From Shewanella livingstonensis (GTDB lineage: Bacteria; Pseudomonadota; Gammaproteobacteria; Enterobacterales; Shewanellaceae), in contig NZ_CP034015.1 of the NCBI RefSeq assembly GCF_003855395.1, forward strand, positions 4,598,001 through 4,662,000: a stretch of DNA of 64,000 nt. The letters are read 5' to 3'. The notes beneath the pieces were generated by a model that was given only the letters and a program-made list of their open reading frames with translations, searched no databases and was not told the origin of the DNA. Positions within the stretch are counted from its first letter, which is position 1. The number at the start of each line of letters is the position of its first letter. Shown here one piece after another: positions 36,394-45,088 of the stretch. A program made the translations under genes and the position numbers.

Positions 36394-37143
36394 CTAAATC
36401 TCACGTTTCGTACACACAAATAAGGCATTGCCAGATGCTAAATCCCAAGGGATGATTTTGTCGTAATCGTGTTCAAATATTTGAATATCGAAATACGGGC
36501 TTAACAATGCTTCAAGTTCAGTAAAACTGGTGGCGACCATCGCATGAGAATCTTGCCATAACTGCGTCGCATCAAACTGAGTTTTGCCAATACTTAGATT
36601 GAGCGATTGCATCTCACCTTCACCGCTGTAATGCCAACCCGATTCAAACACAAACTGACTATCTTCAAATTCGGCACTGTGCCTCACTAACGCCTTGTTA
36701 TTGATTTTATGTTTATCAACGGTGTTAAAACAAAACAAGCCGCCGGTATTTAATGCTTTATGCACACTGGCAATACAGGCTTTAAGCCCCTCAATACCTG
36801 GTGAATAATGAATGGAATACAAAAAGCAGGTGATCAAATCGAGTTTTTCTTCTACATAAAACTCAGTCATGTTTTGCAAACTAAACTGCGCTTCAGGGCA
36901 ACGACGCATAGCTATATCGAGCATGGGTTGGTTGATGTCGAGGCCACTACTTTGAAAACCTAAGTCGATAAAATGCCTTACATGAGGCCCCGTTCCACAG
37001 GCTAAATCTAAATGCTGTTTACCACTGTTACCCAAAAACTGATGCAAGCGCACTATACTATTGCTTTGCTGCAGGTAGTTAATGTCACAACACATTAAAT
37101 CGTAATAACCGGACAAATCGGTATAAAGGGCATTGGTAGACAT
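36394..37143 (-). CDS. SAM-dependent class I methyltransferase
   Basis: 249 residues. Motif I LDLACGTGPHVRHF, followed by GLDINQPMLDIAMRRC and, after LDLITCFLYSIHY, a second half with YF..QIFEHDYDKI. The fold is a typical Rossmann methyltransferase; the substrate is unknown. The N-terminus (ALYTDLSGYYDLM) resembles small-molecule methyltransferases. No strong ribosome-binding site. Confidence 0.82.
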   Translation of the reverse strand: MSTNALYTDLSGYYDLMCCDINYLQQSNSIVRLHQFLGNSGKQHLDLACGTGPHVRHFIDLGFQSSGLDINQPMLDIAMRRCPEAQFSLQNMTEFYVEEKLDLITCFLYSIHYSPGIEGLKACIASVHKALNTGGLFCFNTVDKHKINNKALVRHSAEFEDSQFVFESGWHYSGEGEMQSLNLSIGKTQFDATQLWQDSHAMVATSFTELEALLSPYFDIQIFEHDYDKIIPWDLASGNALFVCTKREI

Positions 37144-37363
37144 AAAGAGGGATCGGCGACATAGGCAAATTTAGGGTGGCGCATCATATATCAAATCGCA
37201 CGATTGAGAAATAAGGAGTGAGAAATAAGCAATCAGAAATGAAAAATCGCTAACGACTAAAATCTAGCGAACCTTCATTCACAAAAATACTAAAAGAAGC
37301 CCAAAATACCGTTTAATAACAGGAAATTTTGGGTAATCATCAATGAATAAGCATTTTGTACTA

Positions 37364-38215
37364 GGGGCTGTTGATCTTTGTTTGAATTTTGTGCGAAGAA
37401 GGTAATCTCGTATAATTCACTTCGCCAAAAACAAATACAACGAGATTACCATGCCCCGATTAATGCTCACTGATGAGATGTGGTCGAAGCTAAAAGCTAT
37501 TCTGCTTGATGATAGAGTTTATAACAAGCAAGAGCATCGATTTACGATGGAAGGGATCCTTTACCGATTGCGTGTCGGCTGCCCTTGGCGAGATTTACCT
37601 GAATATTTTGGCTTATGGAATACCATTTACCGTCGTTTTTTACTGTGGTCAAGAAAAGGTATTTTACTCAGGCTGTTCAAAACATTATCGACTAATAGTG
37701 ATACTGAATGGGAATTTATTGATGGAAGTTATGTAAAAGCACATCAACACAGTTCAGGTGCATCATCTGATGAAAATCAAGCAATTGGGCTAAGTCGTGG
37801 TGGTAATACAAGCAAAATCCATCTCGCGGTAGATAGCTATGGTTTACCGATAGAATTCATTGTTACAGGTGGAGAAGTTCATGATAGTAAAGCAGCTAAT
37901 GCCCTTATTGAACTGTTGCCACAAAGTCATTTTATTATTGCAGACAAAGGCTACGACAGTGAAGCGATTAGAGATAAAGTGCGTGAATGTGGTTCCAAGC
38001 CAGTGATCCCTAGAAGACAAAATTCGAAGCAAGGAAATGGAGATATCGATTGGTGTTTATACAAATATCGGCATTTAGTTGAAAATGCTTTTGCTCGGCT
38101 TAAGCATTTTAGAGCGATAGCGACCCGCTATGATAAATTGAAAATTAATTTTGAAAGCCTGCTGGCTCTAGCTTGCTCTATAATTTGGCTGCCAATGTGA
38201 AAGATCAACAGCCCC
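37364..38215 (+). mobile_element. IS5-family (IS427-like) insertion sequence, complete
   Basis: 852 bp with perfect 16-bp terminal inverted repeats GGGGCTGTTGATCTTT. It is flanked by TA on both sides, consistent with a 2-bp TA target duplication. It contains one complete transposase gene. The non-coding element at 45335-45597 has almost the same ends. Confidence 0.93.
37451..38200 (+). CDS. IS5-family transposase
   Basis: 249 residues in one frame. N-terminal DUF4096-like region (LTDEMWSKLKAILL, CPWRDLPEYFGLWNTIYRRF), then DDE residues in EFIDGSYVKAHQHSSG, HFIIADKGYDSEAIR and HLVENAFARLKHFRAIATRYDK. Many IS427-type elements need a frameshift to make the enzyme; here it is one continuous frame. 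No damage seen. Confidence 0.95.
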   Translation: MPRLMLTDEMWSKLKAILLDDRVYNKQEHRFTMEGILYRLRVGCPWRDLPEYFGLWNTIYRRFLLWSRKGILLRLFKTLSTNSDTEWEFIDGSYVKAHQHSSGASSDENQAIGLSRGGNTSKIHLAVDSYGLPIEFIVTGGEVHDSKAANALIELLPQSHFIIADKGYDSEAIRDKVRECGSKPVIPRRQNSKQGNGDIDWCLYKYRHLVENAFARLKHFRAIATRYDKLKINFESLLALACSIIWLPM

Positions 38216-38517
38216 TAAACAGTTTAGGAAATAATTTATTGGGATCTCGCATGCCCCAAAAAAGTTTGCTTACATACACTTTCAGGGCACAAAGCCGTAA
38301 ACCAGCCATAAAGTGTAGCTTCATACACTGTTGATTAGTTCTGCTATTAAAAAGCCTCAATACAATTAAATATCGAGGCTTTATAAAATAGTGTTGAAGC
38401 AACGCAGTTATTGCTGCTTTAAGTCAGATGAAACGTTAAAGCAGGCCCACTTACTCTCTCAACTGACTCACTCACTTAATCTCTCGCTAATCACAGATGG
38501 CGATCCCGCTAAAATGA
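38216..38517. other. Intergenic stretch with hairpin and dispersed repeat
   Basis: A hairpin AAAGCCTC...GAGGCTTT lies at about 38348-38384. Next to it, a 17-bp sequence TGAAGCAACGCAGTTAT (38395-38411) recurs at 53737-53753, also after a hairpin. No gene is supported here. Confidence 0.6.
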
Positions 38518-38919
38518 CTAACGTACCCATCGCATCAGCTCATTCGCATCTATTACTGCAAGCTGTCTTTTAGTTAGGCTTCCAGCTGAGTCAAAGAGGA
38601 ATAGTTCAGTTACTCGTGCGTTATGCTTGGCGATAAACGCATCGCCCTCAGGCGTTGCTGTTCTAGCAAGCAGAAAGTACACGTTATCACCAAGATGAGA
38701 CCGAGCTTCATTCATCTGCTCTGTTTGGGTGATACTTGAAACAAGGTTAGGATCATAGACAAATACTACCGCAGGTTTACCGGTACCGATTTGTTCAAGA
38801 TTAGATGTAAACCCTTTGGGCATCAGCATTAGCAACAGCCCAAACAGCAATACTATGGATGCTATGACACTTATCGCAACCCAAGGCATTTTACGAGGTG
38901 CGTTGGCAGGTTTATCCAT
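38518..38919 (-). CDS. Membrane-anchored thioredoxin-like protein
   Basis: About 133 residues. One helix (about 14-34, AISVIASIVLLFGLLLML) anchors a periplasmic domain (KPAVVFVYDPNLVSS..., ELFLFDSAGSLTKRQLAVIDANELMRWV) with a thioredoxin-like strand order but no CxxC. Role unknown. I chose MDKPANAP because GAGAGATC stands 7-8 bases upstream. Confidence 0.65.
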   Translation of the reverse strand: MDKPANAPRKMPWVAISVIASIVLLFGLLLMLMPKGFTSNLEQIGTGKPAVVFVYDPNLVSSITQTEQMNEARSHLGDNVYFLLARTATPEGDAFIAKHNARVTELFLFDSAGSLTKRQLAVIDANELMRWVR

Positions 38920-39239
38920 ATTGATAGATCTCTCTTTTAAGTGTTGAAATACGTACCCAAGCAAAACAGTATAATCAATAAACCTGAGGCTTAGATTAAA
39001 AATGTCTGGGATGAATAGACAATAGGTGATTTAGACGGCAATAACGTTTACTCTGCCCTCACTAAATATCAACCACTAAAACCATAATGCAATACACTGT
39101 GCATTATGCAAAGTGTACAGGCAACACATCATCACGTGTACCGCTGCATGTCGGCGCTGTTAACGTTCATGTTGTTATTGTTTTAGAATGAGTGACTTGA
39201 GTTATTTCTACGTATTTTATCTGAAGGGTTAAATTTTTT

Positions 39240-39728
39240 ATGGAAAAAGTGTTTGAAAGATTAATGTATGCATCGCGCTGGATTATGGCGCCGATTTATC
39301 TGGGATTAAGCCTAATCTTATTCGCCTTAGGCATAAAGTTCTTTCAAGAGATCTTTCATATTATCCCCAATATTTTCTCGATAAAAGAAGTCGATTTGGT
39401 GCTAATCACCCTATCGTTAATCGACATCACTTTAGTCGGTGGCCTACTCATCATGGTGATGTTTTCAGGTTACGAAAACTTCGTATCACAGCTTGATGTA
39501 GGCGAAAACAGCGAGAAACTCAGCTGGCTTGGCAAGATGGATGCCGGCTCGCTTAAAAACAAAGTCGCTGCATCTATAGTGGCGATTTCATCCATTCACC
39601 TACTTAAAGTCTTTATGAATGCCGAAAATATCGCGAACGACAAAATCATGTGGTATCTGCTCATCCACATCACCTTTGTATTATCGGCCTTCGCCATGGG
39701 ATATTTGGATAAAATTACCCGCAAGTAA
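39240..39728 (+). CDS. yqhA: YqhA family (UPF0114) membrane protein
   Basis: 162 residues and three or four helices. Strong resemblance to E. coli YqhA throughout: [73 protein letters not shown]. Function unknown in all bacteria. It is the intact copy; fragments of the same gene lie at 42328-42383, 42594-43052 and 48401-48452. Confidence 0.92.
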   Translation: MEKVFERLMYASRWIMAPIYLGLSLILFALGIKFFQEIFHIIPNIFSIKEVDLVLITLSLIDITLVGGLLIMVMFSGYENFVSQLDVGENSEKLSWLGKMDAGSLKNKVAASIVAISSIHLLKVFMNAENIANDKIMWYLLIHITFVLSAFAMGYLDKITRK

Positions 39729-39765
39729 TAGCAGAATTTAGTGGTGCTGACGGCATAGTTAAATA

Positions 39766-39909
39766 GTGGGGTAGAAAGTTAACTCTGCCCAACTTATTAC
39801 TGAAGTCTCACAGGTTAGCAGGAATTAAGACGTTACAAGGTTTAATCAAGGATCCACAAGCATGCTATTAAATTTGTGGAGATCCCTCAGACTCTGCCCC
39901 AACTTATTA
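39766..39909. repeat. Two copies of a REP-like motif
   Basis: Sequences at 39766-39799 (GGGGTAGAAAGTTAACTCTGCCC, then AACTTATTA) and 39881-39909 (CTCAGACTCTGCCCC, then AACTTATTA) share a core with 48451-48485 and 50631-50676. Between them is an imperfect inverted repeat GGATCCACAA / TTGTGGAGATCC. All known copies in this window lie at edges of hip or yqhA sequence. Confidence 0.6.
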
Positions 39910-39952
39910 CGAGTAGCATTGCTCAGTGATTAAGGGCCTTTTCTGTTTAGCC

Positions 39953-40576
39953 TTACTCGGGTAAATAGCTAGCAAAGTCATCATCACAATCATCTAGAAC
40001 GTTTTGCAATACAGTGGGTGAGATTGGTATCAAACCCACATTTAAACCAAAAGGCTTAAAAACTTTATTCAAAACCTCAACGCTTGGGTTGCTTCTGTTA
40101 TTTTCTATATCAGAAAGCTTTTTACGAGAAACGTTCACTAACTTTGCATATTTTTCTTGGTTCAAACCGAGTACCTGTATTCGTAACTGAATTAAGGCAT
40201 CTCCTTGTGTAATGTTAGAAAATAGTAATTTAGTCATAACATTATTAATAACTGCCCTACGTAACTTAGCATCCTTAATAGCCGTGTTCGTAGACGAACG
40301 TTGCCTAGTTTGAGTTTTATCACTAGTTGTTACATCGCTTGCAAATGACTTACCTCTAGGAGTTCCCTCCAATCTAGGGAGCGGGCCTCTCTGAACAACA
40401 ACGGGTTTTCCAGCATCTTCAACAGTCATATGGACAACGCTGTTATCAACTCGATTCGTTATAATTTGGTCGCTTCTAGTCTGTATACGTTCACCCTCGC
40501 TGTTAAATTTCATATTGCTATCTGAATTATGTTTTTTTAAGAAGTTAACTGTATTCGTTAAATTTTTCTTTTTCAT
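39953..40576 (-). CDS. HipB-like XRE-family antitoxin/regulator, reversed gene order
   Basis: About 207 residues, long for a HipB. The HTH is near the C-terminus: QVLGLNQEKYAKLVNVSRKKLSDIENNRSNPSVEVLNKVFKPFG. The N-terminal 115 residues are polar and probably disordered (SDKTQTRQRSSTN). Its ATG overlaps the stop of the upstream HipA-like kinase (ATGA), so the two are coupled. I prefer this start (MKKKNLTN) to one four codons earlier. It would neutralise the kinase and repress the operon through the repeats upstream of the kinase gene. Confidence 0.78.
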   Translation of the reverse strand: MKKKNLTNTVNFLKKHNSDSNMKFNSEGERIQTRSDQIITNRVDNSVVHMTVEDAGKPVVVQRGPLPRLEGTPRGKSFASDVTTSDKTQTRQRSSTNTAIKDAKLRRAVINNVMTKLLFSNITQGDALIQLRIQVLGLNQEKYAKLVNVSRKKLSDIENNRSNPSVEVLNKVFKPFGLNVGLIPISPTVLQNVLDDCDDDFASYLPE

Positions 40577-41946
40577 AATAATTCCCATTGTTTTAATTTT
40601 TCATCTAGAAAATCAAACCCAAATGTTGGCATATTCACTATTTGATCAGGAACACCACGATCGATTAGCCTTTGCTTTAAACCGACTAGTTGATGTGCTG
40701 TTGTCCTTAGTTCATTTATCAATAGTTCTGGATCAATTAAATCACTTAAAGAGTAGGCAATCTCAATAAAATTAAATTTACCACCAAGTTCAAGATCTGG
40801 AGCAGCCCATTTCGTTGTTCTTGGTATACCATCTGGATCAGCTTTCATAGGCGCAAAGTCATAAATGGGGGTTAACCTTATACCCTTGTCATCTTTATAG
40901 AATGAAGTATTTCGTCCGTGGTTATCGCTATTACCAAACGCAATATTTAATAAGTCACGGCGAACCCATTCAATAATAAATGCCTCAACATCAAAATGCA
41001 GGTGCTTCTCTTTGACTGTATTACTCTGAGTGATCAGGTCAACCAACTCACGTATTGTCTCACCATGATCTAAAATAGTAGCTGGCGGTTTTTTTAACAT
41101 TGAGTACACAGATTCCATACCATAACGTTTGGTAGTCCCATCTACTTGAGTCTCTATATCGAACCTTGGCAACCAAAGTGAATGATAGTTTTCACCTTTT
41201 TCTAGTTTCATGTCTGCTACAGGTATAGTACTAAAACCCATAGCGGTTAACTCATGATAATAGTGGTACTCGGCAACTAACACCGCATCATTAACTCCCC
41301 TTCTATTCCCTCTTGGGAATTTAACGAGGTAATACATATCATCGATATTTGTATTGTCTTGATAGGTATCTATCCACACAACATCGTTTTTGCTACGTCT
41401 TAGTAGCAGTTTTGGGGCTTCTCCACCTGCTCCAGTAGCTCCACCAGCAGCGGCCCCCCGAGTTTGTGCGTAACTCAAAAAGTCTGCAGCTCTACTTGCT
41501 ACGTCTGAAACTTCAAAGTATTGAGTAGGAACTCTATTAACTGCTTCTATAGATTCTTTGATACGCAAATTTCCAATGGGAGAAATAGTGCCATATGCTA
41601 GCAACACGAACTTTTGTTGATTGGCTGACATCCCCTCTGTATCTATTTGAGTCAGCCAGTACTTTCGGCTTGAGCCACTAGGGATGATGTCGTCAATGAA
41701 CTTCAACCAACCTTGTTGTCCATTGTCATCAAAATAGAATTCAACAGGGTGATTTATAGATACTGCATGGTGATCATCCGCAGAAAGATTAGCAATTATA
41801 TAGTCAAGTTCATAATCGACTTCGGTAGCGTTAAATGTGTAATCAGCATTATTCGGGAATGTAATCTTCGCAATATCCTTCCATGAGTTATCAATGAAAG
41901 CTTGTACAGTTAGTTCATTTAAATTTTCAAGATTAATATCTTCCAT
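40573..41946 (-). CDS. HipA-like Ser/Thr kinase toxin
   Basis: About 457 residues. A glycine-rich loop and Lys (GAAAGGATGAGGEAPKLLLRR, around 165-185), the catalytic loop IAFGNSDNHGRNTSF and the metal-binding IYDFAPM are the HipA kinase landmarks; HipA proteins phosphorylate tRNA synthetases or related targets and stop growth. GAGAG 7 bases upstream supports MEDINLENL; a farther Met lacks this. Kinase first, HTH second is the reverse of classical hipBA. The upstream region has four operator-like repeats. Confidence 0.85.
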   Translation of the reverse strand: MEDINLENLNELTVQAFIDNSWKDIAKITFPNNADYTFNATEVDYELDYIIANLSADDHHAVSINHPVEFYFDDNGQQGWLKFIDDIIPSGSSRKYWLTQIDTEGMSANQQKFVLLAYGTISPIGNLRIKESIEAVNRVPTQYFEVSDVASRAADFLSYAQTRGAAAGGATGAGGEAPKLLLRRSKNDVVWIDTYQDNTNIDDMYYLVKFPRGNRRGVNDAVLVAEYHYYHELTAMGFSTIPVADMKLEKGENYHSLWLPRFDIETQVDGTTKRYGMESVYSMLKKPPATILDHGETIRELVDLITQSNTVKEKHLHFDVEAFIIEWVRRDLLNIAFGNSDNHGRNTSFYKDDKGIRLTPIYDFAPMKADPDGIPRTTKWAAPDLELGGKFNFIEIAYSLSDLIDPELLINELRTTAHQLVGLKQRLIDRGVPDQIVNMPTFGFDFLDEKLKQWELL

Positions 41947-42017
41947 TGAATACTCTCTCTTATATTTAATGAATACTATTATACTCAAAAACATGTAAAT
42001 TTTCAATAAAAGTAACT

Positions 42018-42195
42018 TATAGTACTCAATAACTGTTATCACCCTCAACTACTGAGTATTATAAGACTCATTGAGTTGTTTATTCTTGTCGTTAATTTGG
42101 ATAATTAGAAGATTGCTACGCTGATAGCGAATACGTCTTATAATACTCAATAACAAGCCCTAACACTACGTATTGAGCATTATAGAACTCAATAA
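42018..42195 (-). promoter_or_regulatory. Quadruple operator array of the first hip operon
   Basis: Four copies of TATARNACTCAWTRA start at 42018, 42060, 42139 and 42181, spaced 42, 79 and 42 bp. Copies 2 and 4 are full palindromes (TGAGTATTATAAGACTCA at 42053-42070; TATTGAG N10 CTCAATA at 42171-42194). Copies 1 and 3 are half sites. They lie just upstream of the HipA-like kinase, as expected for autoregulation by the HTH protein. Confidence 0.75.
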
Positions 42196-42327
42196 TCGCA
42201 TGTTTACATAACATCCTTTAAATGCTTGGCTTACTAAACTTAAATAAAACGCCAAACAACAAATTGAACGCTTATTTAAGAAAAATAAATTCGACCCACA
42301 CTTACGAATACGAGGTAAATATCAGTC

Positions 42328-42383
42328 TTATCGGTCTTCGTCATTGGATATTTGGATATTTGGATAAAATTACCCATAAATAA
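42328..42383 (+). pseudogene. yqhA 3'-end remnant
   Basis: The sequence reads as GYLDKITHK-stop, with the preceding TTATCGGTCTTCGTCATTGG matching the end of yqhA. It contains a tandem duplication of GGATATTT. No other part of the gene is present. Confidence 0.8.
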
Positions 42384-42397
42384 CAATCCATCACAAA

Positions 42398-42437
42398 ATA
42401 AAAAGCCCTGATACATAACAGCATCAGGGCTTTTTAT
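42398..42437. terminator. Strong hairpin terminator
   Basis: A 13-bp stem AAAAAGCCCTGAT with its complement and a 10-base loop, T-run on both sides. It lies after the yqhA remnant and near the 3' end of the hipB-like remnant. Confidence 0.88.
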
Positions 42438-42447
42438 TTACTGTCGA

Positions 42448-42600
42448 TTAGTACCACACTTTAGAATCAGCGTTATGATTCTGCGCGACATCAATACTAA
42501 TCCCCAAGCCATTAAGAATTTTGAACACTGTCGAGATATAAACATCTTCGCCTTTCTCGACACGAATTAACGTCTTTTTGGTCACGCCACACAGCATCGC
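42448..42600 (-). pseudogene. hipB remnant, C-terminal part
   Basis: Reads [20 protein letters not shown] and onward to a normal stop, about 49 codons matching residues 30 to the end of HipB at 47875-48111 but with a different C-terminus ([12 protein letters not shown]). The N-terminal half is replaced by yqhA sequence; the junction is in the CATCGC shared by both (42595-42600). Confidence 0.85.
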
Positions 42601-43052
42601 GCTGGATCATGGCGCCGATTTATCTGGGATTAAGCCTAATCTTATTCGCCTTAGGCATAAAGTTCTTTCAAGAGATCTTTCATATTATCCCTAATATTTT
42701 CTCGATAAAAGAAGTCGATTTAGTGCTAATCACCCTATCGTTAATCGACATCACTTTAGTCGGTGGTCTACTCATCATGGTGATGTTTTCAGGTTACGAA
42801 AACTTCGTCTCACAACTTGATGTGGGCGAAAACAGTGAAAAACTCAACTGGCTTGGCAAGATGGATGCAGGCTCGCTAAAAAACAAAGTAGCAGCGTCTA
42901 TTGTGGCGATTTCGTCTATTCACCTACTTAAAGTCTTTATGAATGCCGAAAATATCGCGAACGACAAAATTATGTGGTATTTGCTCATCCACGTCACTTT
43001 TGTGTTATCGGCCTTTGCCATGGGATATTTGGATAAGATTACGCGAAAGTAA
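42594..43052 (+). pseudogene. yqhA second copy, N-terminally truncated
   Basis: From [10 protein letters not shown] to the stop it is nearly identical to the intact copy at 39240-39728 (147 of 162 residues retained, only a few substitutions), but the first 13 residues and promoter are lost at a junction with a hipB remnant. An internal ATG (42609) could start a protein lacking the first part of helix 1, though no ribosome-binding site is present. Third-position differences show it is not a brand-new duplicate. Confidence 0.85.
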
Positions 43053-43062
43053 TAGCAGAATT

Positions 43063-43090
43063 AAAAATAAGCCCCTATCAAATGGGGCTA
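43063..43090 (-). terminator. Terminator of module B
   Basis: Stem AGCCCC / GGGGCT with an 8-base loop; on the minus strand it is followed by TATTTTT. A near copy stands at 44335-44362 after module A. Confidence 0.8.
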
Positions 43091-43096
43091 GTTTTA

Positions 43097-43818
43097 CTAC
43101 CATTGCTTTAACAAGGTAAAAGATGCTTCTGAAGATAGACGCGTAAGAATGAAGTAATCTACTGAATGGTAGCTCCCACCTTCGACGGTATTACTGGTGC
43201 TCAAAAGCATATCCTCAATACCGTCACCATTATAGTCACCTTTAGCTCTTATATTAAGCCTTTGCGATCCTCCAGAATTATCAACAAAAATTGCGCTAGT
43301 TTCATCGATGGCTTCAACCTTCACGATGTGACTCATTTCATCCCAATTTGTGGCTACAACCAAACGACGCTCATCATCCTTCGAGATAATTAAAGCTAAT
43401 TGCGGCGGAACACGTTTGGCAAAGTTTTGGTCCAAATTAACAACACTAAGGTAGCTTTGATGCGACGGCTTAAACAGAGATAATTCTTGCCATGACTTAC
43501 ATATTTTATAATTTATTATAACGGCCCCATAATCCGCAGACTGCGAAGCTTCATATCCTAAATCTATACTCGCAACTAAATCTGCGCAGGTATTAACCGT
43601 TAACTTCTTATGGTGATTATGTTTCAGCTCTGTTTCATAACCCCATATGTCTTTGTGTAAAAGTTTGAAGTCATCAGCATTGTGTATTTCCCTTGTTTGT
43701 TCGAGGAAAATTCACCTACATCAGATGATAATGATGGTGCTATATTTCCCGTTGCACTCACACACCCAATCCCAAATACAGCTACAAATCCTACTACTAA
43801 CATTACTTTTAATATCAT
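43097..43818 (-). pseudogene. Envelope protein B, frameshifted paralogue of the 44369-45088 gene
   Basis: The N-terminal piece has a signal peptide with a lipobox-like GIGC (MILKVMLVVGFVAVFGIGC). Around 43680-43710 the frame shifts; the second frame then runs on (DDFKLLHKDIWGYETELKHN..., KGDYNGDGIEDMLLSTSNTVEGG, LSSEASFTLLKQW) in parallel with copy A to the same C-terminus. If read correctly it would be a cognate or orphan immunity-like envelope protein. Sequencing error could mimic a frameshift, but the partner gene is also degenerate. Confidence 0.82.
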
Positions 43819-43867
43819 TTTGTATTACTCAAAAATTACGCACATACAAATTACGATCTGTACTTAG

Positions 43868-44330
43868 CTAATATCGATTAGATTCCAATGCCGCTTTTTT
43901 GAAATCACTAGCCTTGATATGTATATTAAAATTAACAAATTTATTACTCAACCTTGTCAATCCAAGATTAAAAATCATATCAAATAATGCTAGCTTAACA
44001 TCGTCAGGGTAAGTCGAGAACGTAGAGTATCCATAGAGACCTTTTAACTCTTTTTCAAAATTTACAATATGAGAGTCCCTAGTTACATCAATATCTGTAT
44101 TAAGAAGTTCCAACTTAGTAAATTTTTTGTAATAAGCAGCATTAGGTAGTTTCTGTGCGCCCTGAACTCTAACCCATTGTGCTTTTATGAGGTTAAACTC
44201 ATCTTCAATCTGCTGAGCGGTTGCGGGCACACGCGTACTACTAACAACAAAAGGTACCTTTTGAGCAGCCTGAATATCGGTCATCATATGCCCAACACCT
44301 ACAGTGACTTTACCGACAGTATCTAAGCAG
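43868..44330 (-). pseudogene. Lysozyme-like protein B, truncated remnant
   Basis: It begins at LDTVGKVTVGVGHMM, with no start codon context and with the catalytic Glu region and peptidoglycan-binding domain gone. It continues through QAAQKVPFVVSST, ALFDMIFNLGLTRL to ESNRY-stop. In the intact paralogue the protein goes on for about 18 more codons, and the remnant shows similar codons after the stop, so the stop is premature. Loss of Glu means no lysozyme activity. Confidence 0.85.
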
Positions 44331-44334
44331 AATG

Positions 44335-44362
44335 AAAAATAAGCCCCTATCGAATGGGGCTA
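44335..44362 (-). terminator. Terminator of module A
   Basis: Same hairpin as at 43063-43090 (AGCCCC / GGGGCT). The surrounding 80 bases, including the gene 3' end, are about 90% alike, so this is part of a duplicated cassette. Confidence 0.8.
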
Positions 44363-44368
44363 GTTTTA

Positions 44369-45088
44369 CTACCATTGCTTTAACAAGGTAAAGGATGCTT
44401 CTGAAGATAGACGTGTTAACACATAAGCATACACAGACGAGTAACTCCCACCCTCTACGCTATTTTCCATATAGAACAATACATCTTCGATACCATCGCC
44501 GTTATAATCGCCTTTTGCCATTAATGTTATTTTTTGTCTACCACCTGTTGAATCGGCAAAAATAGCCTGTTCATTATTCAGTCTTTCCACACTTTTAATT
44601 TGGCTCATATTTTCCCAGCTAACTGATTTAACTAGGCGACGTTCATCATCTCTAGATATGACCAATGCCAATTGAGGTGGCGTCATATTGGCAAAAGCTT
44701 TATTTAACTCAAGTTCTCCGAGAAAAGACTGTTTTGAAGCCTTAAAATCAGCCATGGTCTGCCAAGTCATACAGACTGTATACTTAGCATCAAACATTTC
44801 CTGTTTACTCTTGTCTGCTGCAAAATACCCCAATGAAGTGAGACTTAATAGTGACGCGCAACTGTTAACCTTTACGATTTCCAAATCATGCTTCATCATT
44901 TTCGAATAAGACCATTCTTTAGCCAACGCTTCAGCCATATCTGTTGAAGTCGTTGCTATTATAGGCTCCATAAAATAACCATTAGTTCTATTATGTTCTG
45001 TAAAACTAGGCGCTATGAGCGGTTCGTTACTCGCGCAGGCTGTATGGGAGAAAATAAGTGCACCTAACAGAGCAATTTTTTTAATCAT
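44369..45088 (-). CDS. Exported protein A, probable immunity partner of the lysozyme
   Basis: 239 residues with a signal peptide (MIKKIALLGALIFSHTACAS). The middle has ALAKEWSYSKMMKHDLEIVKVNSCASLLSLTSLGYFAADK and the end has AKGDYNGDGIEDVLFYMENSVEGGSY, a Ca-binding-like FG-GAP/VCBS-type sequence, then LSSEASFTLLKQW. Its start overlaps the lysozyme stop (ATGA), so it is made with it. A cytoplasmic-start toxin followed by a periplasmic partner is the usual effector-immunity pattern of type VI secretion; the family itself I do not recognise. Confidence 0.7.
   Translation of the reverse strand: MIKKIALLGALIFSHTACASNEPLIAPSFTEHNRTNGYFMEPIIATTSTDMAEALAKEWSYSKMMKHDLEIVKVNSCASLLSLTSLGYFAADKSKQEMFDAKYTVCMTWQTMADFKASKQSFLGELELNKAFANMTPPQLALVISRDDERRLVKSVSWENMSQIKSVERLNNEQAIFADSTGGRQKITLMAKGDYNGDGIEDVLFYMENSVEGGSYSSVYAYVLTRLSSEASFTLLKQW

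Noticed and set aside
37364..38215. IS5 element as the carrier of the whole hip/lysozyme region
   Set aside because: Only one full copy of the IS is present and the MITE lies within the region, so no composite transposon can be drawn.
42609..43052. Second yqhA copy as an intact gene
   Set aside because: Its first residues and ribosome-binding site are replaced by hipB sequence; an internal start would cut the first helix.
43647..43871. Plus-strand frames opposite the envelope-protein B start
   Set aside because: They are shadows of the frameshifted minus-strand gene with low-complexity residues.
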